Source: Bdellovibrionia bacterium
GTDB taxonomy: Bacteria; Bdellovibrionota; Bdellovibrionia; Bdellovibrionales; JAUICD01
DNA length: 41,220 nt
Reading direction: 5' to 3'
NCBI GenBank assembly: GCA_030427965.1
Contig: JAUICD010000028.1
Coordinates: 1-41,220 of the forward strand
Position 1 is the first letter of the stretch; each line of letters opens with the position of its first letter. The notes below the pieces were generated by a model, which did no database searches, had not been told where the DNA came from, and saw nothing but the letters and a program-made list of their open reading frames with translations. Of this stretch, positions 31,276 to 39,141 are shown in pieces. The position numbers and the translations under genes were made by a program.

Positions 31276-32347
31276 GCTCTGACCTCTCAGCCTTAAACAG
31301 TACAAGTGTATATCCGCTCAATGCAAGCTCTCGTAAAATGAGAGGCATTGCACGAACTGTCTGCTCTTGAACATCGTGAAAAAGGATGATCCCCCTATGA
31401 CCCGCCTTCTCAATTTGTTTTCTCGTGTATTTCACAAGTTCGACAGGGTCCTTAATTTTCCAATCTAGAGTGTCTATATTCCAAAAAAAATTAGCCATTG
31501 GAAGTTCACTCACATCTTGTTTTTGCTCTCTTGACATAGATCCATATGGAAAGCGAAAAAACGGCAATACCCCTTGAGATGCAATGTTCACTAAAGTATG
31601 TCCTTTGATAATATTCACCATTGCATCTTCACGGCTTTTTCTCCTCAAATCCGAATGATCCAAAGAGTGGCTTCCCACACTATGTCCAGCTAGCCTCACC
31701 TCTCTAGCAATCTCTGGATAAGTGTAAGCCTTTTGTCCCACCATAAAGAAAGTGGCTTTGGCTTGAAACTCTTCAAAAATGTCCAACAATCTTTGAGTGC
31801 GTGTGGGATGTGGTCCATCGTCCACAGTAATTGCGATGTAACCTCTCTCAAGACCTGCGTGTACGTAAAAAGGACCTTCATTAACAGGAACTTCAAAGTC
31901 CACAACTGGTAACTTGAAGTCTTCTTCTAAGGCCGATCGCCCGTACTCAATACCAAATAACTTACTGGCGTAAACCTCACGACTTTCAAAATAAGAGTCG
32001 ACTTCTTTTTGAATCTGAACCTTACACGGCAACTCTTGTGTGGCTTCCAAAATGGTTGTCAAAGTGACCTTTTCTTCAATCTTAAGCCCCTGAAAGTTTC
32101 TACAAATAGATCTCTTAAGTGATGTGTCCATTTGTTCAAGATCTTCAAATTGACGTTTTAGAGATTCAACCTCTTCTCCCCACTGGTGATAATCCTCAGC
32201 AAAGTCCAAAGCTTCAAAACCTCTTGTAAAGGCGTTGATTTTTTCTATCTCAAATCTTGTAAATGATGCACCTTTGAGTGTTCGTGCTTCACTTTGAATA
32301 GAAATCAAGACAATTGCACTTGTAATGGAAATAATAAGTTTTTTCAT
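31235..32347 (-). CDS. Exported polysaccharide deacetylase (NodB homology)
   Basis: A 370-residue exported protein: signal peptide about 1-21, an N-terminal helical domain of unknown role (about 30-160), then the NodB domain. Motifs: TVDDGP (174-179, base and metal Asp), HSLDH (227-231, metal His pair), RFPYGS (265-270), DTLDW (292-296) and ILFHD (321-325, catalytic His). All catalytic residues are present, so it should remove acetyl groups from N-acetylglucosamine-type polymers, most likely peptidoglycan. Related deacetylases in Bdellovibrio modify prey peptidoglycan; use in this organism is inference. It heads an operon with the GNAT and HAD genes. The C-terminal about 14 residues overlap the GNAT gene in another frame. 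Confidence 0.92.
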   Translation of the reverse strand: MKKLIISITSAIVLISIQSEARTLKGASFTRFEIEKINAFTRGFEALDFAEDYHQWGEEVESLKRQFEDLEQMDTSLKRSICRNFQGLKIEEKVTLTTILEATQELPCKVQIQKEVDSYFESREVYASKLFGIEYGRSALEEDFKLPVVDFEVPVNEGPFYVHAGLERGYIAITVDDGPHPTRTQRLLDIFEEFQAKATFFMVGQKAYTYPEIAREVRLAGHSVGSHSLDHSDLRRKSREDAMVNIIKGHTLVNIASQGVLPFFRFPYGSMSREQKQDVSELPMANFFWNIDTLDWKIKDPVELVKYTRKQIEKAGHRGIILFHDVQEQTVRAMPLILRELALSGYTLVLFKAERSERVDSSDFDSKFQR

Positions 32348-32433
32348 CCTACAGCCTCTTGAAAAAAATCGTTCACAAAGAAGGGTCTTACACCTCCCTT
32401 TTGCCTCTCCTTTTTATTGAAAGCTAAGCCTTG

Positions 32434-33087
32434 TTACCAAGGAAGCCTTTCCCCATTGGTATGCCAAAAACCACCTGAGTTTTTCAAGTCCAATTGATCC
32501 ATAACCTGAATCAACCCTTTGGCGGATTCATCAGCTTCTATCAAGCCACTACCGCCAGTCATATCTGTCTTCACATAGCCCGGGTGCAAAAGAGCAACTG
32601 AAATTCCCTTTTCTTTCAAATCAATCGAAAAACACTTTCCTGCTGCATTTAATGCCGATTTTGAAATTCGATATCCATAGTTATTGCTACTGGAATTGTC
32701 TTCAATTGAACCAACACGGCTAGAGACCAACCCCACCTTTGAATTCGCATTCATTTTATCAACAAGAGCTAGCACTGTCCGAATCGGCCCAAGAGTATTC
32801 ACTTCAAACTGCTCTCGGAGACTGGAAATATCGATATCTGGAAATCTATCCCCTCGTAAGATTCCAGCATTATGAATCAATATATCAATATTAAGATCCA
32901 ACTTAGAAAGTTGAGACTCCAAACCCGGTGAAGCCACATCAATCCCTTCAATAGCCTCAACACCCAGTTTCTCTAAGTCAGGAGCTGGTTTTCTACTCAG
33001 TGCAAAAACTTTCTCTCCACGCTCGACATACTGCTTGGCTAGCTCCAGACCTATTCCCCGGTTTGCACCAACGACAACAACATTCAC
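32434..33087 (-). CDS. Short-chain dehydrogenase/reductase (C-factor-like)
   Basis: The start is GTG 33087, preceded by GGAGGACAT; a longer upstream frame has no ribosome-binding site. The 217 residues begin with a Rossmann strand and the NAD(P) motif GANRGIG (7-13), then NAG in LIHNAGIL, a catalytic Ser in LVSSRVGS and YGYRISK (Tyr-x3-Lys). HPGYVKTDMTG follows, typical of the family. The short length and RGIGLELAKQY motif resemble the csgA/C-factor group of SDRs found in myxobacteria and others. The substrate is unknown. The hairpin at 33142-33168 lies between it and ppiC. Confidence 0.9.
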   Translation of the reverse strand: MNVVVVGANRGIGLELAKQYVERGEKVFALSRKPAPDLEKLGVEAIEGIDVASPGLESQLSKLDLNIDILIHNAGILRGDRFPDIDISSLREQFEVNTLGPIRTVLALVDKMNANSKVGLVSSRVGSIEDNSSSNNYGYRISKSALNAAGKCFSIDLKEKGISVALLHPGYVKTDMTGGSGLIEADESAKGLIQVMDQLDLKNSGGFWHTNGERLPW

Positions 33088-33141
33088 ATGTCCTCCTTGA
33101 GACAAAAACTCAATAGCAGTAAATTCACCCAACGGCTTATA

Positions 33142-33168
33142 CCCCATAGATTCAGAAAAACTATGGGG
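33142..33168. other. 8-bp stem-loop between ppiC and the SDR gene
   Basis: CCCCATAG (33142-33149) pairs exactly with CTATGGGG (33161-33168) around an 11-base loop. It lies just beyond the ppiC stop on the minus strand. T-rich bases lie in the loop rather than after the stem, so it is more likely a transcript-stabilising or attenuator structure than a standard intrinsic terminator. Confidence 0.4.
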
Positions 33169-33194
33169 CTATTGAGAATTCTATTCTTCAGATA

Positions 33195-33467
33195 TCATTC
33201 TGTTCTTAATATAAGATGATAGCCAAACTGAGTTCCAACGGGTCCTGACATTTGACCCACTTCTAAGCCAAATACAGCCTCTTCAAACGGAGCAACCATT
33301 TGACCTTTTCCAAACGAACCCAACTCTCCCCCGTCTTTTCCAGACGGACACTTAGAAAACTTCTGAGCAAGATCTTCAAAAGTATTCTCTCCTGATTCGA
33401 TTTTTTTTACCAAATCTTCAGCTTCATGTTGGGTCTCAACCAAAATGTGTTTTGCAGAAATCTTCAT
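33195..33467 (-). CDS. ppiC: Parvulin-type peptidyl-prolyl cis-trans isomerase
   Basis: The 90-residue single-domain parvulin lacks a signal peptide and is presumably cytoplasmic, like E. coli PpiC (93 residues). It has the fold's key stretches: AKHILVET with the active-site His, FEDLAQKFSKCPSGKDGGELGSF, GQMVAPFEEAVFGLEVGQ and a terminal QFGYHLILR with the second conserved His. The ATG 33467 is preceded by GGTGAGGAAAT. It lies divergent from the DUF455-ATP-grasp gene across 160 bp. Confidence 0.94.
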   Translation of the reverse strand: MKISAKHILVETQHEAEDLVKKIESGENTFEDLAQKFSKCPSGKDGGELGSFGKGQMVAPFEEAVFGLEVGQMSGPVGTQFGYHLILRTE

Positions 33468-33507
33468 ATTTCCTCACCTTTTTAAAAATTTCTCTCTGAA
33501 CTATCCT

Positions 33508-33525
33508 CAAGTGCTACAACACTTG
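33508..33525. promoter_or_regulatory. Palindrome in the ppiC / DUF455-ATP-grasp divergent promoter region
   Basis: CAAGTG (33508-33513) and CACTTG (33520-33525) are exact reverse complements with six bases between. They lie in the 160-bp gap between the divergent starts at 33467 and 33628, where an operator would be expected. Confidence 0.35.
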
Positions 33526-33627
33526 GACGTGAAGTTCTAGCCTTTATGAAAGTTGGGCTGACCTCGTAATAACGACTATTAGATATTCCATTTGTGCTGC
33601 ACCCCATAATGTATTAGGTCATAGGCC

Positions 33628-35601
33628 ATGAATATTAATAAATGGGCTGAGTCTATTCTTTCAGGACACGATCTGAGGGATAAAATACTCAACGCCCCCA
33701 ATCTCAGAAATGATAAAAGAGGGCCATCTCAAAAAGAGTTCAGAACTCCTGCTCGTTCCAAAGAAATTCAATTCAACGAGAAACGGCACCCCTTTCCAAA
33801 TGAGAGCCAACTTGAGTCAGACCACGGACATGCGGTTGCACTTCATCATTTTGCAAACCATGAGCTTCTTGCAATTGAGATTATGGCACTCATGCTCTTA
33901 CGATTTCAGAATGCACCCACTTCCTTTCGAGGAGGGCTTGTAAAAACAATCCATGAGGAGCAAAGACACCTTTCAATGTACGTCAAAAGAATGAAAGACT
34001 TTGGTTATGAGTTTGGAGACTTTCCTCTCAACGGCTTTTTTTGGAATGCCGCTCAAGAAATTCAAAGTATTGATCAGTACAATGCTCTAATGGGCTTAAC
34101 TTTTGAGCAAGCCAACTTGGACTTTGCCATCCATTACCGAAATCTATTCACACGTATGAAGGACACCAAGACTGCAAGTATCATGGATCAGGTTTTAAAA
34201 GATGAAATTGGACATGTTCAGTTTGCACTCCATTGGTTTCAAAAAGACTGCAATGATCTGTGGGCAAAGTATTTGAAAAACTTAATTCCCCCAATGAGCC
34301 CAACACGCGCTAAGGGTAAACACTTTCATATAGATCTTCGTAAAAAAATTGGTTTTCCTTCAAAGTATATTGAGGAGCTACAACTCTACTCCAAATCAAA
34401 GGGGCGAGCACCAGATCTCTATTTCTTCAACCCTGGAGTTGAGTCCGAACTTCATCATCAATCCAGCCTCTATACCAGTCAATGGCTCAAAGACTTCAAA
34501 CATGACCTTGAAGACACCCTTTTTTTTCTTTCTAGACGTGACGACATCGTCTTACTTGAAGAACGACCATCACAGGATTTTTTAAAGAACACACAGGCTA
34601 TATTGGGATATCTACCAGAAGTTTTGGTGGGGGATTTGAATTCACCTGAAGTTCAGGAGCGACTCTTACGGAATATTTGCCCTTGGGGTTGGACTCCGCA
34701 ATTGTTACAGACGTCCAAAACACTTCATCTGTCTAACGCCGCAGTCATCCCAATAAACGAAAGAGCACTCACCAAGTCTCACTCCAAGTGCAATGCCATC
34801 TCTGTTTTGCATCGTCTTGTAGATGAGCTTCCACATGACTTATTCCCCAACACTTTTGAGTGCGGGCATGTTGTTTCATCCTATGGGGAGTGCATGAGGT
34901 CGATTGAGAATTTAAGACAAAATGGACATGAAACACTCATTTTAAAATCCCCCTATGGAACCTCAGCAGGCAACACTCTTTTGATTGAAAAAAAAGACGA
35001 TCTAAATGAGAAATGGATTGAAAATATACTGAACAAGCATAGTGAAATCATTGTCGAACCTTGGCTCAACCGTATCAATGATCTCTCTATTCAAATATAT
35101 GTTGATAAAAAAATACGATACCTCGGCATTAGTCAGTTTCTCACTAACGCACGGGGAGTATATCAAGGAGCTATTGTCTCCCCTCCTCTTAAAGGGATAT
35201 CCAAAGATGTCATCTCATATTTTCTAAAGTCAAAAGAGAAGGACTCGATGGTTTCAAGAATTGCTCAATTTGTTGGTGGAGAGCTTTACAAATTGGGATA
35301 CCGAGGCCCCGCCGGGATTGATGGTTATATTTACAAAAATAACTCCAACGAAATTCGATACAAACCCATTTCTGAAATCAACTCTCGATTCAATTTTGGA
35401 AATATCAATTTGAAGCTTCGCAGCCTCATTTCACCGGGAAGCCATGCAACCTGGCGAATAGAAAAAAAGTCTCAAAAACCCATCTCAAAATTTGAAGTCC
35501 ACAACGGACTTATAAGATCTGGTTTGATTCCAACAAATGACTTCAATAAAGCTACCAAATTTATGAGTTTCTTAGAGGTCACCAGGTCTCAAGATATTTG
35601 A
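33628..35601 (+). CDS. Fusion of DUF455 ferritin-like di-iron domain and ATP-grasp ligase domain
   Basis: A 657-residue cytoplasmic protein of two parts. Residues about 60-215 are a DUF455-type ferritin-like bundle: E79 and E84 in NHELLAIE, E111xxH114 in EEQRH, E160 in TFEQ and E193xxH196 in DEIGHV, the di-iron carboxylate pattern, with FGYEFGDFPL typical of DUF455. Residues about 400-612 form an ATP-grasp domain: K440 in LKSPYGTSAGN, E477 in IIVEPWL, D565 in GPAGIDGYIY and the metal-binding E583/N585/R587 in EINSR. A linker of about 190 residues has no recognised domain. ATP-grasp enzymes join a carboxylate to an amine or thiol; DUF455 may oxidise. Function is unknown. It converges, overlapping 23 bases, with a ferredoxin gene that may supply electrons. 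Confidence 0.88.
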   Translation: MNINKWAESILSGHDLRDKILNAPNLRNDKRGPSQKEFRTPARSKEIQFNEKRHPFPNESQLESDHGHAVALHHFANHELLAIEIMALMLLRFQNAPTSFRGGLVKTIHEEQRHLSMYVKRMKDFGYEFGDFPLNGFFWNAAQEIQSIDQYNALMGLTFEQANLDFAIHYRNLFTRMKDTKTASIMDQVLKDEIGHVQFALHWFQKDCNDLWAKYLKNLIPPMSPTRAKGKHFHIDLRKKIGFPSKYIEELQLYSKSKGRAPDLYFFNPGVESELHHQSSLYTSQWLKDFKHDLEDTLFFLSRRDDIVLLEERPSQDFLKNTQAILGYLPEVLVGDLNSPEVQERLLRNICPWGWTPQLLQTSKTLHLSNAAVIPINERALTKSHSKCNAISVLHRLVDELPHDLFPNTFECGHVVSSYGECMRSIENLRQNGHETLILKSPYGTSAGNTLLIEKKDDLNEKWIENILNKHSEIIVEPWLNRINDLSIQIYVDKKIRYLGISQFLTNARGVYQGAIVSPPLKGISKDVISYFLKSKEKDSMVSRIAQFVGGELYKLGYRGPAGIDGYIYKNNSNEIRYKPISEINSRFNFGNINLKLRSLISPGSHATWRIEKKSQKPISKFEVHNGLIRSGLIPTNDFNKATKFMSFLEVTRSQDI

Positions 35602-35884
35602 TTTCAATTTTCTCATCACTCACAGGCTTTGCCTGACAGCAGAGAACTTCTCCTTTTTCGACCTCATCATCTGTAAGAGCGTCATTGATCTCCATCTCGA
35701 CTTTTCCTGAAGAAAGCTTTCCTTTACACGTCGTACAAGAACCCGCCATACAAGAATACGGCGCATCCATCCCCTCTCTCAAGCATGCCTCTAAGAGAGT
35801 TTCACCAGGTCGACACTCAATTTCCTTTACCTCACCATCAATGTCTACGATCATCGCTACAGGTTCAGCTACAGGCTCAGACAT
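35579..35884 (-). CDS. Plant-type [2Fe-2S] ferredoxin
   Basis: The 101-residue protein has the cluster motif C-x4-C-x2-C in SCMAGSCTTCKG and the fourth Cys in the LCCQA segment about 32 residues further on. It is soluble and acidic, starting ATG 35884 with GGGAGAAGA upstream. Plant-type ferredoxins deliver single electrons to oxygenases, di-iron enzymes or reductases. It overlaps the DUF455-ATP-grasp gene tail to tail by 23 bases, so they are not one transcript, but proximity suggests it as electron donor. The C-terminal EIKYLETW is short of a reductase domain, so an external reductase is needed. Confidence 0.94.
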   Translation of the reverse strand: MSEPVAEPVAMIVDIDGEVKEIECRPGETLLEACLREGMDAPYSCMAGSCTTCKGKLSSGKVEMEINDALTDDEVEKGEVLCCQAKPVSDEKIEIKYLETW

Positions 35885-36057
35885 TCTCTTCTCCCTTTTT
35901 TAATGAAATAAAAAATACCTCTTACTCTTTGAAAATCAAGTCAGCTGTGCTTTCCATCTCAACTGCGTCATAAACTAGAAATAACTTCATCACACCCAAC
36001 AAACTCTCCTTTTTGATAATACATGGCACAATTGCACCAGCCCCGCCTTTGGTCTAG

Positions 36058-36083
36058 CTCGCCCCCTCTATCTTGTGGGCGAG
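36058..36083. other. Stem-loop in the mepA leader
   Basis: CTCGCCC (36058-36064) pairs exactly with GGGCGAG (36077-36083) around a 12-base loop. The next bases contain an A-run and then a T-rich tract 15-20 bases further. It is either just upstream of the mepA promoter or part of its leader. Confidence 0.4.
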
Positions 36084-36091
36084 AGAAAACA

Positions 36092-36100
36092 TGTTAAGAT
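36092..36100 (+). promoter_or_regulatory. Possible extended -10 promoter of mepA
   Basis: TG-T-TAAGAT matches the extended -10 pattern TGnTATAAT at four of six hexamer bases plus TG. TTGTGG (36073-36078) lies 16 bases upstream as a weak -35. The start would be about 25 bases before ATG 36132. Confidence 0.3.
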
Positions 36101-36131
36101 TTTTTACATCAAATCACCGGGGAGAATTCGA

Positions 36132-36887
36132 ATGAAGGCGCTTTTATTTCTATCGGCACTTTTACTAAGTGCCACAAATGCTTTTGGCTTTAATGAGGAT
36201 GACATGACAGGCTTTCGTGGTCCCTATGTCAGAGATCAAATAATGAATTACGCAGTTGGAGAGAATCAAGCAATCGGATTTTACACAGATGGAAGTCTCT
36301 TAAACGGAGTCGATCTCCCCCAAAAAGCCGTTGGTTTTGTTAAGATATTTCGTCCTCGTAACAGGGGATGGGTTACTACGCTTTTAAATGATGTCATCTT
36401 GTATGCCTCTCGCGAAATGAGAAAAAAATATCCCGAAAGTGAGAGACTTCAAGTTGGCGATACTTCAGCTCAATTTGGTGGTCCAATATCTATGCACAAC
36501 TCACATCAAAATGGATTGGATCTGGATGGAATCTACTATCGTTATGACAAACGAGAAATGAACCCCAATATCAACACAACATTTGACGAATTTTTTGTTC
36601 GTGATGGAGTCATTTCAGAGAACTTTGATGTACAACGAAATTGGTATTTTATGAAAACGCTGGTAAGCACTGGTGAGGTGAATCGTATTCTTGTTGATAA
36701 GGTCATTAAGAAAAGACTGTGCCGATACACCCAGAGAGTGCAAAGTGACCCACTTGTTATAGAGACACTACGGCGACTTAGACCATATCGAAACCACCAC
36801 CACCACTTCCACTTGCGACTTATCTGCCCTTCCGACAGCCCTGATTGTCAAAACCAACTCCCTCCCCCTGAAGGCACTGGCTGCTAG
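36132..36887 (+). CDS. mepA: MepA-like murein endopeptidase (M74 family)
   Basis: MepA cleaves D-Ala-mDAP cross-bridges of peptidoglycan in the periplasm and is insensitive to penicillin. The start is ATG 36132 with GGGGAGAA upstream, giving a signal peptide (about 1-19, ATNAFG). The 251 residues carry the family's zinc motifs: H122-x2-H125 with D132 in MHNSHQNGLDLDG, and the C-terminal NHHHHFHLRLICP (221-233), where E. coli MepA has HDDHFHVR. Cys residues after it probably form disulfides (CPSDSPDC, terminal Cys). Length is a little below E. coli MepA (274). A long hairpin begins at its stop codon. It adds to two other cell-wall enzymes within 8 kb. Confidence 0.93.
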   Translation: MKALLFLSALLLSATNAFGFNEDDMTGFRGPYVRDQIMNYAVGENQAIGFYTDGSLLNGVDLPQKAVGFVKIFRPRNRGWVTTLLNDVILYASREMRKKYPESERLQVGDTSAQFGGPISMHNSHQNGLDLDGIYYRYDKREMNPNINTTFDEFFVRDGVISENFDVQRNWYFMKTLVSTGEVNRILVDKVIKKRLCRYTQRVQSDPLVIETLRRLRPYRNHHHHFHLRLICPSDSPDCQNQLPPPEGTGC

Positions 36888-36970
36888 GTGCTTATGTTTT
36901 TTGGGACTCAGTGAGTCTGAAGTCGATTTCGTACTTTAGACTCACCGAGTCCCAAAAGTGGATCAGCACC
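36887..36970. repeat. Long hairpin-forming inverted repeat after mepA
   Basis: The 20-base arms 36899-36918 and 36938-36957 are reverse complements with one mismatch (A against C), and the next five bases on each side also pair with one G-T wobble. Farther out, GGTGCT (36887-36892) pairs with AGCACC (36965-36970). This is the strongest secondary structure in the window. The T-rich side is at the 5' arm and the A-rich side at the 3' arm, opposite to an intrinsic terminator, so it may be a transcript-end stabiliser or the remnant of a small palindromic element. Confidence 0.7.
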
Positions 36971-37045
36971 CATAAAAAAATTACACTCCGACATTCCCTT
37001 TGACTGGAACACTTCTTGTAATTCATTGTCTTACCGGGGCAAGGT

Positions 37046-37062
37046 GGGGTCAGTTTGATCCC
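37046..37062. other. Leader stem-loop upstream of oppD
   Basis: GGGGTCA (37046-37052) can pair with TGATCCC (37056-37062) with one G-U wobble and a three-base loop. It lies 30 bases before GTG 37092. Upstream, TGGAACACTTCTTGT (37005-37019) resembles a -24/-12 promoter but has GT in place of GC; TTGACT (37000-37005) gives no good -10. No firm promoter is assigned. Confidence 0.3.
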
Positions 37063-37091
37063 AAGCATCTATCATTTCCCGGGGGGGATTT

Positions 37092-38060
37092 GTGGAAGAA
37101 CATGTTGTTGTTAAAGATTTGGTAACGACGTTTCAAACGAAACACGGCCCAGTCAATGCTGTCGATGGAGTTAGCTACTCTATTCCAAAAGGAAAAACCC
37201 TAGGGATTGTTGGTGAAAGTGGATGCGGGAAAACCGTAACCTCTTTTTCACTTATGGGGCTTATCGACCCTCCAGGGCAAGTCACAAAAGGTAGTGCCAA
37301 ACTGTCTGGTCGAGACCTTTTGAGCCTTGATGAATCCGAACTTGAAGATATTCGTGGAAAAAAAATCGCAATGATTTTTCAAGAACCAATGACAGCATTT
37401 AACCCTGTATTAACTGTTGGCGAACAAATCATTGAACAAATGTTACGACATTTAGATATCGACAAAGATGAAGCGAGTAAACGTGCAATTGAACTTCTTT
37501 CACTTGTGGGAATCCCTGAGCCAGAGTCACGTTTTTCCAATTATCCACATCAACTCTCAGGTGGAATGAGACAAAGAGCAATGATTGCAATGGCTCTTTC
37601 GTGTGAACCTGAGTTTTTGATTGCAGATGAGCCAACAACAGCTCTTGATGTAACAATTCAAGCGCAAATTCTAGATCTGATACAAGACATACAAAAGAAA
37701 TTTGGAATGACTGTTCAATTTATCACTCATGATCTTGGTGTGATCTCTGAACTTGCTGATGAAGTTTTGGTAATGTACATGGGACGTGTTTGTGAACAAG
37801 CCTCTGGTGAGGATCTGTTTTCAAAACCACGACACCCCTACACACACGCATTACTCAATTCTTTACCCAAACTTGGCCAACGTGTTGAAAAACTACCAAC
37901 CATTGAGGGACAGGTCCCCGCACTTATCAATCGACCTGAAGGGTGTGCCTTTCAAGGTCGCTGCCCTCATGCAATAGATCCGTGTTTTAGATCTCAACCT
38001 CCAATTGTTGAGTTAAGCCCAAATCACAAAGTCGCATGTTTCAACCCGGTGGAGGCATAA
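37092..38060 (+). CDS. oppD: Oligopeptide ABC transporter ATPase OppD/DppD
   Basis: Cytoplasmic ATPase that powers peptide import. The 322 residues have Walker A GESGCGKT (41-48), the Q-loop, ABC signature LSGGMRQRAMIAMAL, Walker B LIADEPTTALD and the switch His in FITHDLGV. The C-terminal oligopeptide/dipeptide domain shows HPYTHALLNSLP and GCAFQGRCPHA with Cys residues that can hold an iron-sulfur cluster in OppD homologues. It starts with GTG 37092 behind a G-run. It precedes oppF by one base and differs from it in VNAVDGVSY, as OppD and OppF differ. Dipeptide versus oligopeptide specificity cannot be told. Confidence 0.95.
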   Translation: MEEHVVVKDLVTTFQTKHGPVNAVDGVSYSIPKGKTLGIVGESGCGKTVTSFSLMGLIDPPGQVTKGSAKLSGRDLLSLDESELEDIRGKKIAMIFQEPMTAFNPVLTVGEQIIEQMLRHLDIDKDEASKRAIELLSLVGIPEPESRFSNYPHQLSGGMRQRAMIAMALSCEPEFLIADEPTTALDVTIQAQILDLIQDIQKKFGMTVQFITHDLGVISELADEVLVMYMGRVCEQASGEDLFSKPRHPYTHALLNSLPKLGQRVEKLPTIEGQVPALINRPEGCAFQGRCPHAIDPCFRSQPPIVELSPNHKVACFNPVEA

Positions 38061-38061
38061 G

Positions 38062-39141
38062 TTGAGTATTTTGGAAGTTCGTGACTTGAAGATGTATTTT
38101 CCAATTAAGAAAGGGTTCTTTTTAAGAGAAGTGGGAAGTGTAAAGGCCGTCGATGGTGTCAGCTTTGATCTCAAAAAAGGTCAGACATTAGGGCTTGTCG
38201 GCGAAAGTGGATGTGGAAAGTCAACTCTTGGACGTGCCATATGCCGACTTTATAACCCCACAGCAGGGTCTATTTCCTTTGAAGGAAAAGACATCACGCA
38301 CATTCACGGTGAAGAACTCCGCACAATGAGACGTGAAATTCAAATGATCTTTCAAGACCCCTACGCCTCACTTGATCCAAGGCAAACCGTCAGTCGCATT
38401 GTAGGTGAGCCACTTCGAGTTCACAAAATGGGATCAAAATCAGAAATTGAAAAGCGAGTAGCCAAACTTCTTGATATCGTAGGTCTCAAGTCCACTGATT
38501 TAAATAAATATCCACATGAATTTTCGGGCGGGCAAAGACAAAGAATCGGCATTGCTCGAGCCATTGCCTTAAATCCAGAAGTGATCATTTGCGATGAGCC
38601 TGTGAGCGCCCTTGACGTCTCTATACAAGCTCAAGTTCTCAACCTTCTCAAAGACCTTCAAAAAGAATTCAATCTTACATATCTCTTTATTTCACATGAT
38701 CTCAGTGTTGTTGAACATCTTTGCGATGAAATTGCAGTCATGTACTTAGGACAAATCGTAGAGAAGGCAGACCGTGACACTTTGTTTTCCCATCCAACAC
38801 ACCCTTATACGCAGGCCTTGCTCAAAGCCATCCCACGAGTTGGGAAAGGACGAGTCGAAAAACGTGTTTCACTCAAAGGTGATGTCCCAAGCCCAATTCA
38901 CCCTCCTAAAGGATGTGCGTTTCATACACGTTGTGAATTTAAAACAGATAAATGTTTAAACGAAAGACCAAATTTAGAGCAAATCAATAACAACCATCAC
39001 GTATCCTGCTGGCATCGTGATCAATTCCTTATTCAGGAGGTAAAAAATGAATCTGAAGAGAATTCTCCTCAGTTGGATCACCCTCGGACTCCTAGTCAGT
39101 CCAGAGATTCAGGCAAAAGATCTATCGAACAAAGAGCTTAA
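38062..39141 (+). CDS. oppF: Oligopeptide ABC transporter ATPase OppF/DppF, overlapping oppA
   Basis: Second ATPase of the transporter. The 359 residues carry Walker A GESGCGKS (47-54), FSGGQRQRIGIARAI, Walker B VIICDEPVSALD, SHDLSVVEH and the C-terminal motif HPYTQALLKAIP with GCAFHTRCEFK. The TTG start at 38062 follows the oppD stop by one base. OppF proteins usually end about 320-330 residues in; here the frame continues and the last 31 residues are translated from DNA that also encodes the signal peptide of oppA, an overlap of 95 bases. That tail (ENSPQLDHPRTPSQSRDSG) is low-complexity and looks like an added tail rather than a domain. Confidence 0.94.
   Translation: MSILEVRDLKMYFPIKKGFFLREVGSVKAVDGVSFDLKKGQTLGLVGESGCGKSTLGRAICRLYNPTAGSISFEGKDITHIHGEELRTMRREIQMIFQDPYASLDPRQTVSRIVGEPLRVHKMGSKSEIEKRVAKLLDIVGLKSTDLNKYPHEFSGGQRQRIGIARAIALNPEVIICDEPVSALDVSIQAQVLNLLKDLQKEFNLTYLFISHDLSVVEHLCDEIAVMYLGQIVEKADRDTLFSHPTHPYTQALLKAIPRVGKGRVEKRVSLKGDVPSPIHPPKGCAFHTRCEFKTDKCLNERPNLEQINNNHHVSCWHRDQFLIQEVKNESEENSPQLDHPRTPSQSRDSGKRSIEQRA

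Noticed and set aside
36899..36957. Intrinsic terminator of mepA
   Set aside because: The stem is strong, but the T-run is on the 5' arm and A-run on the 3' arm; no T-run follows the stem on either strand.
37005..37019. Sigma54 promoter upstream of oppD
   Set aside because: TGGAACACTTCTTGT has the right spacing, but the -12 dinucleotide is GT rather than GC, and no activator link exists here.
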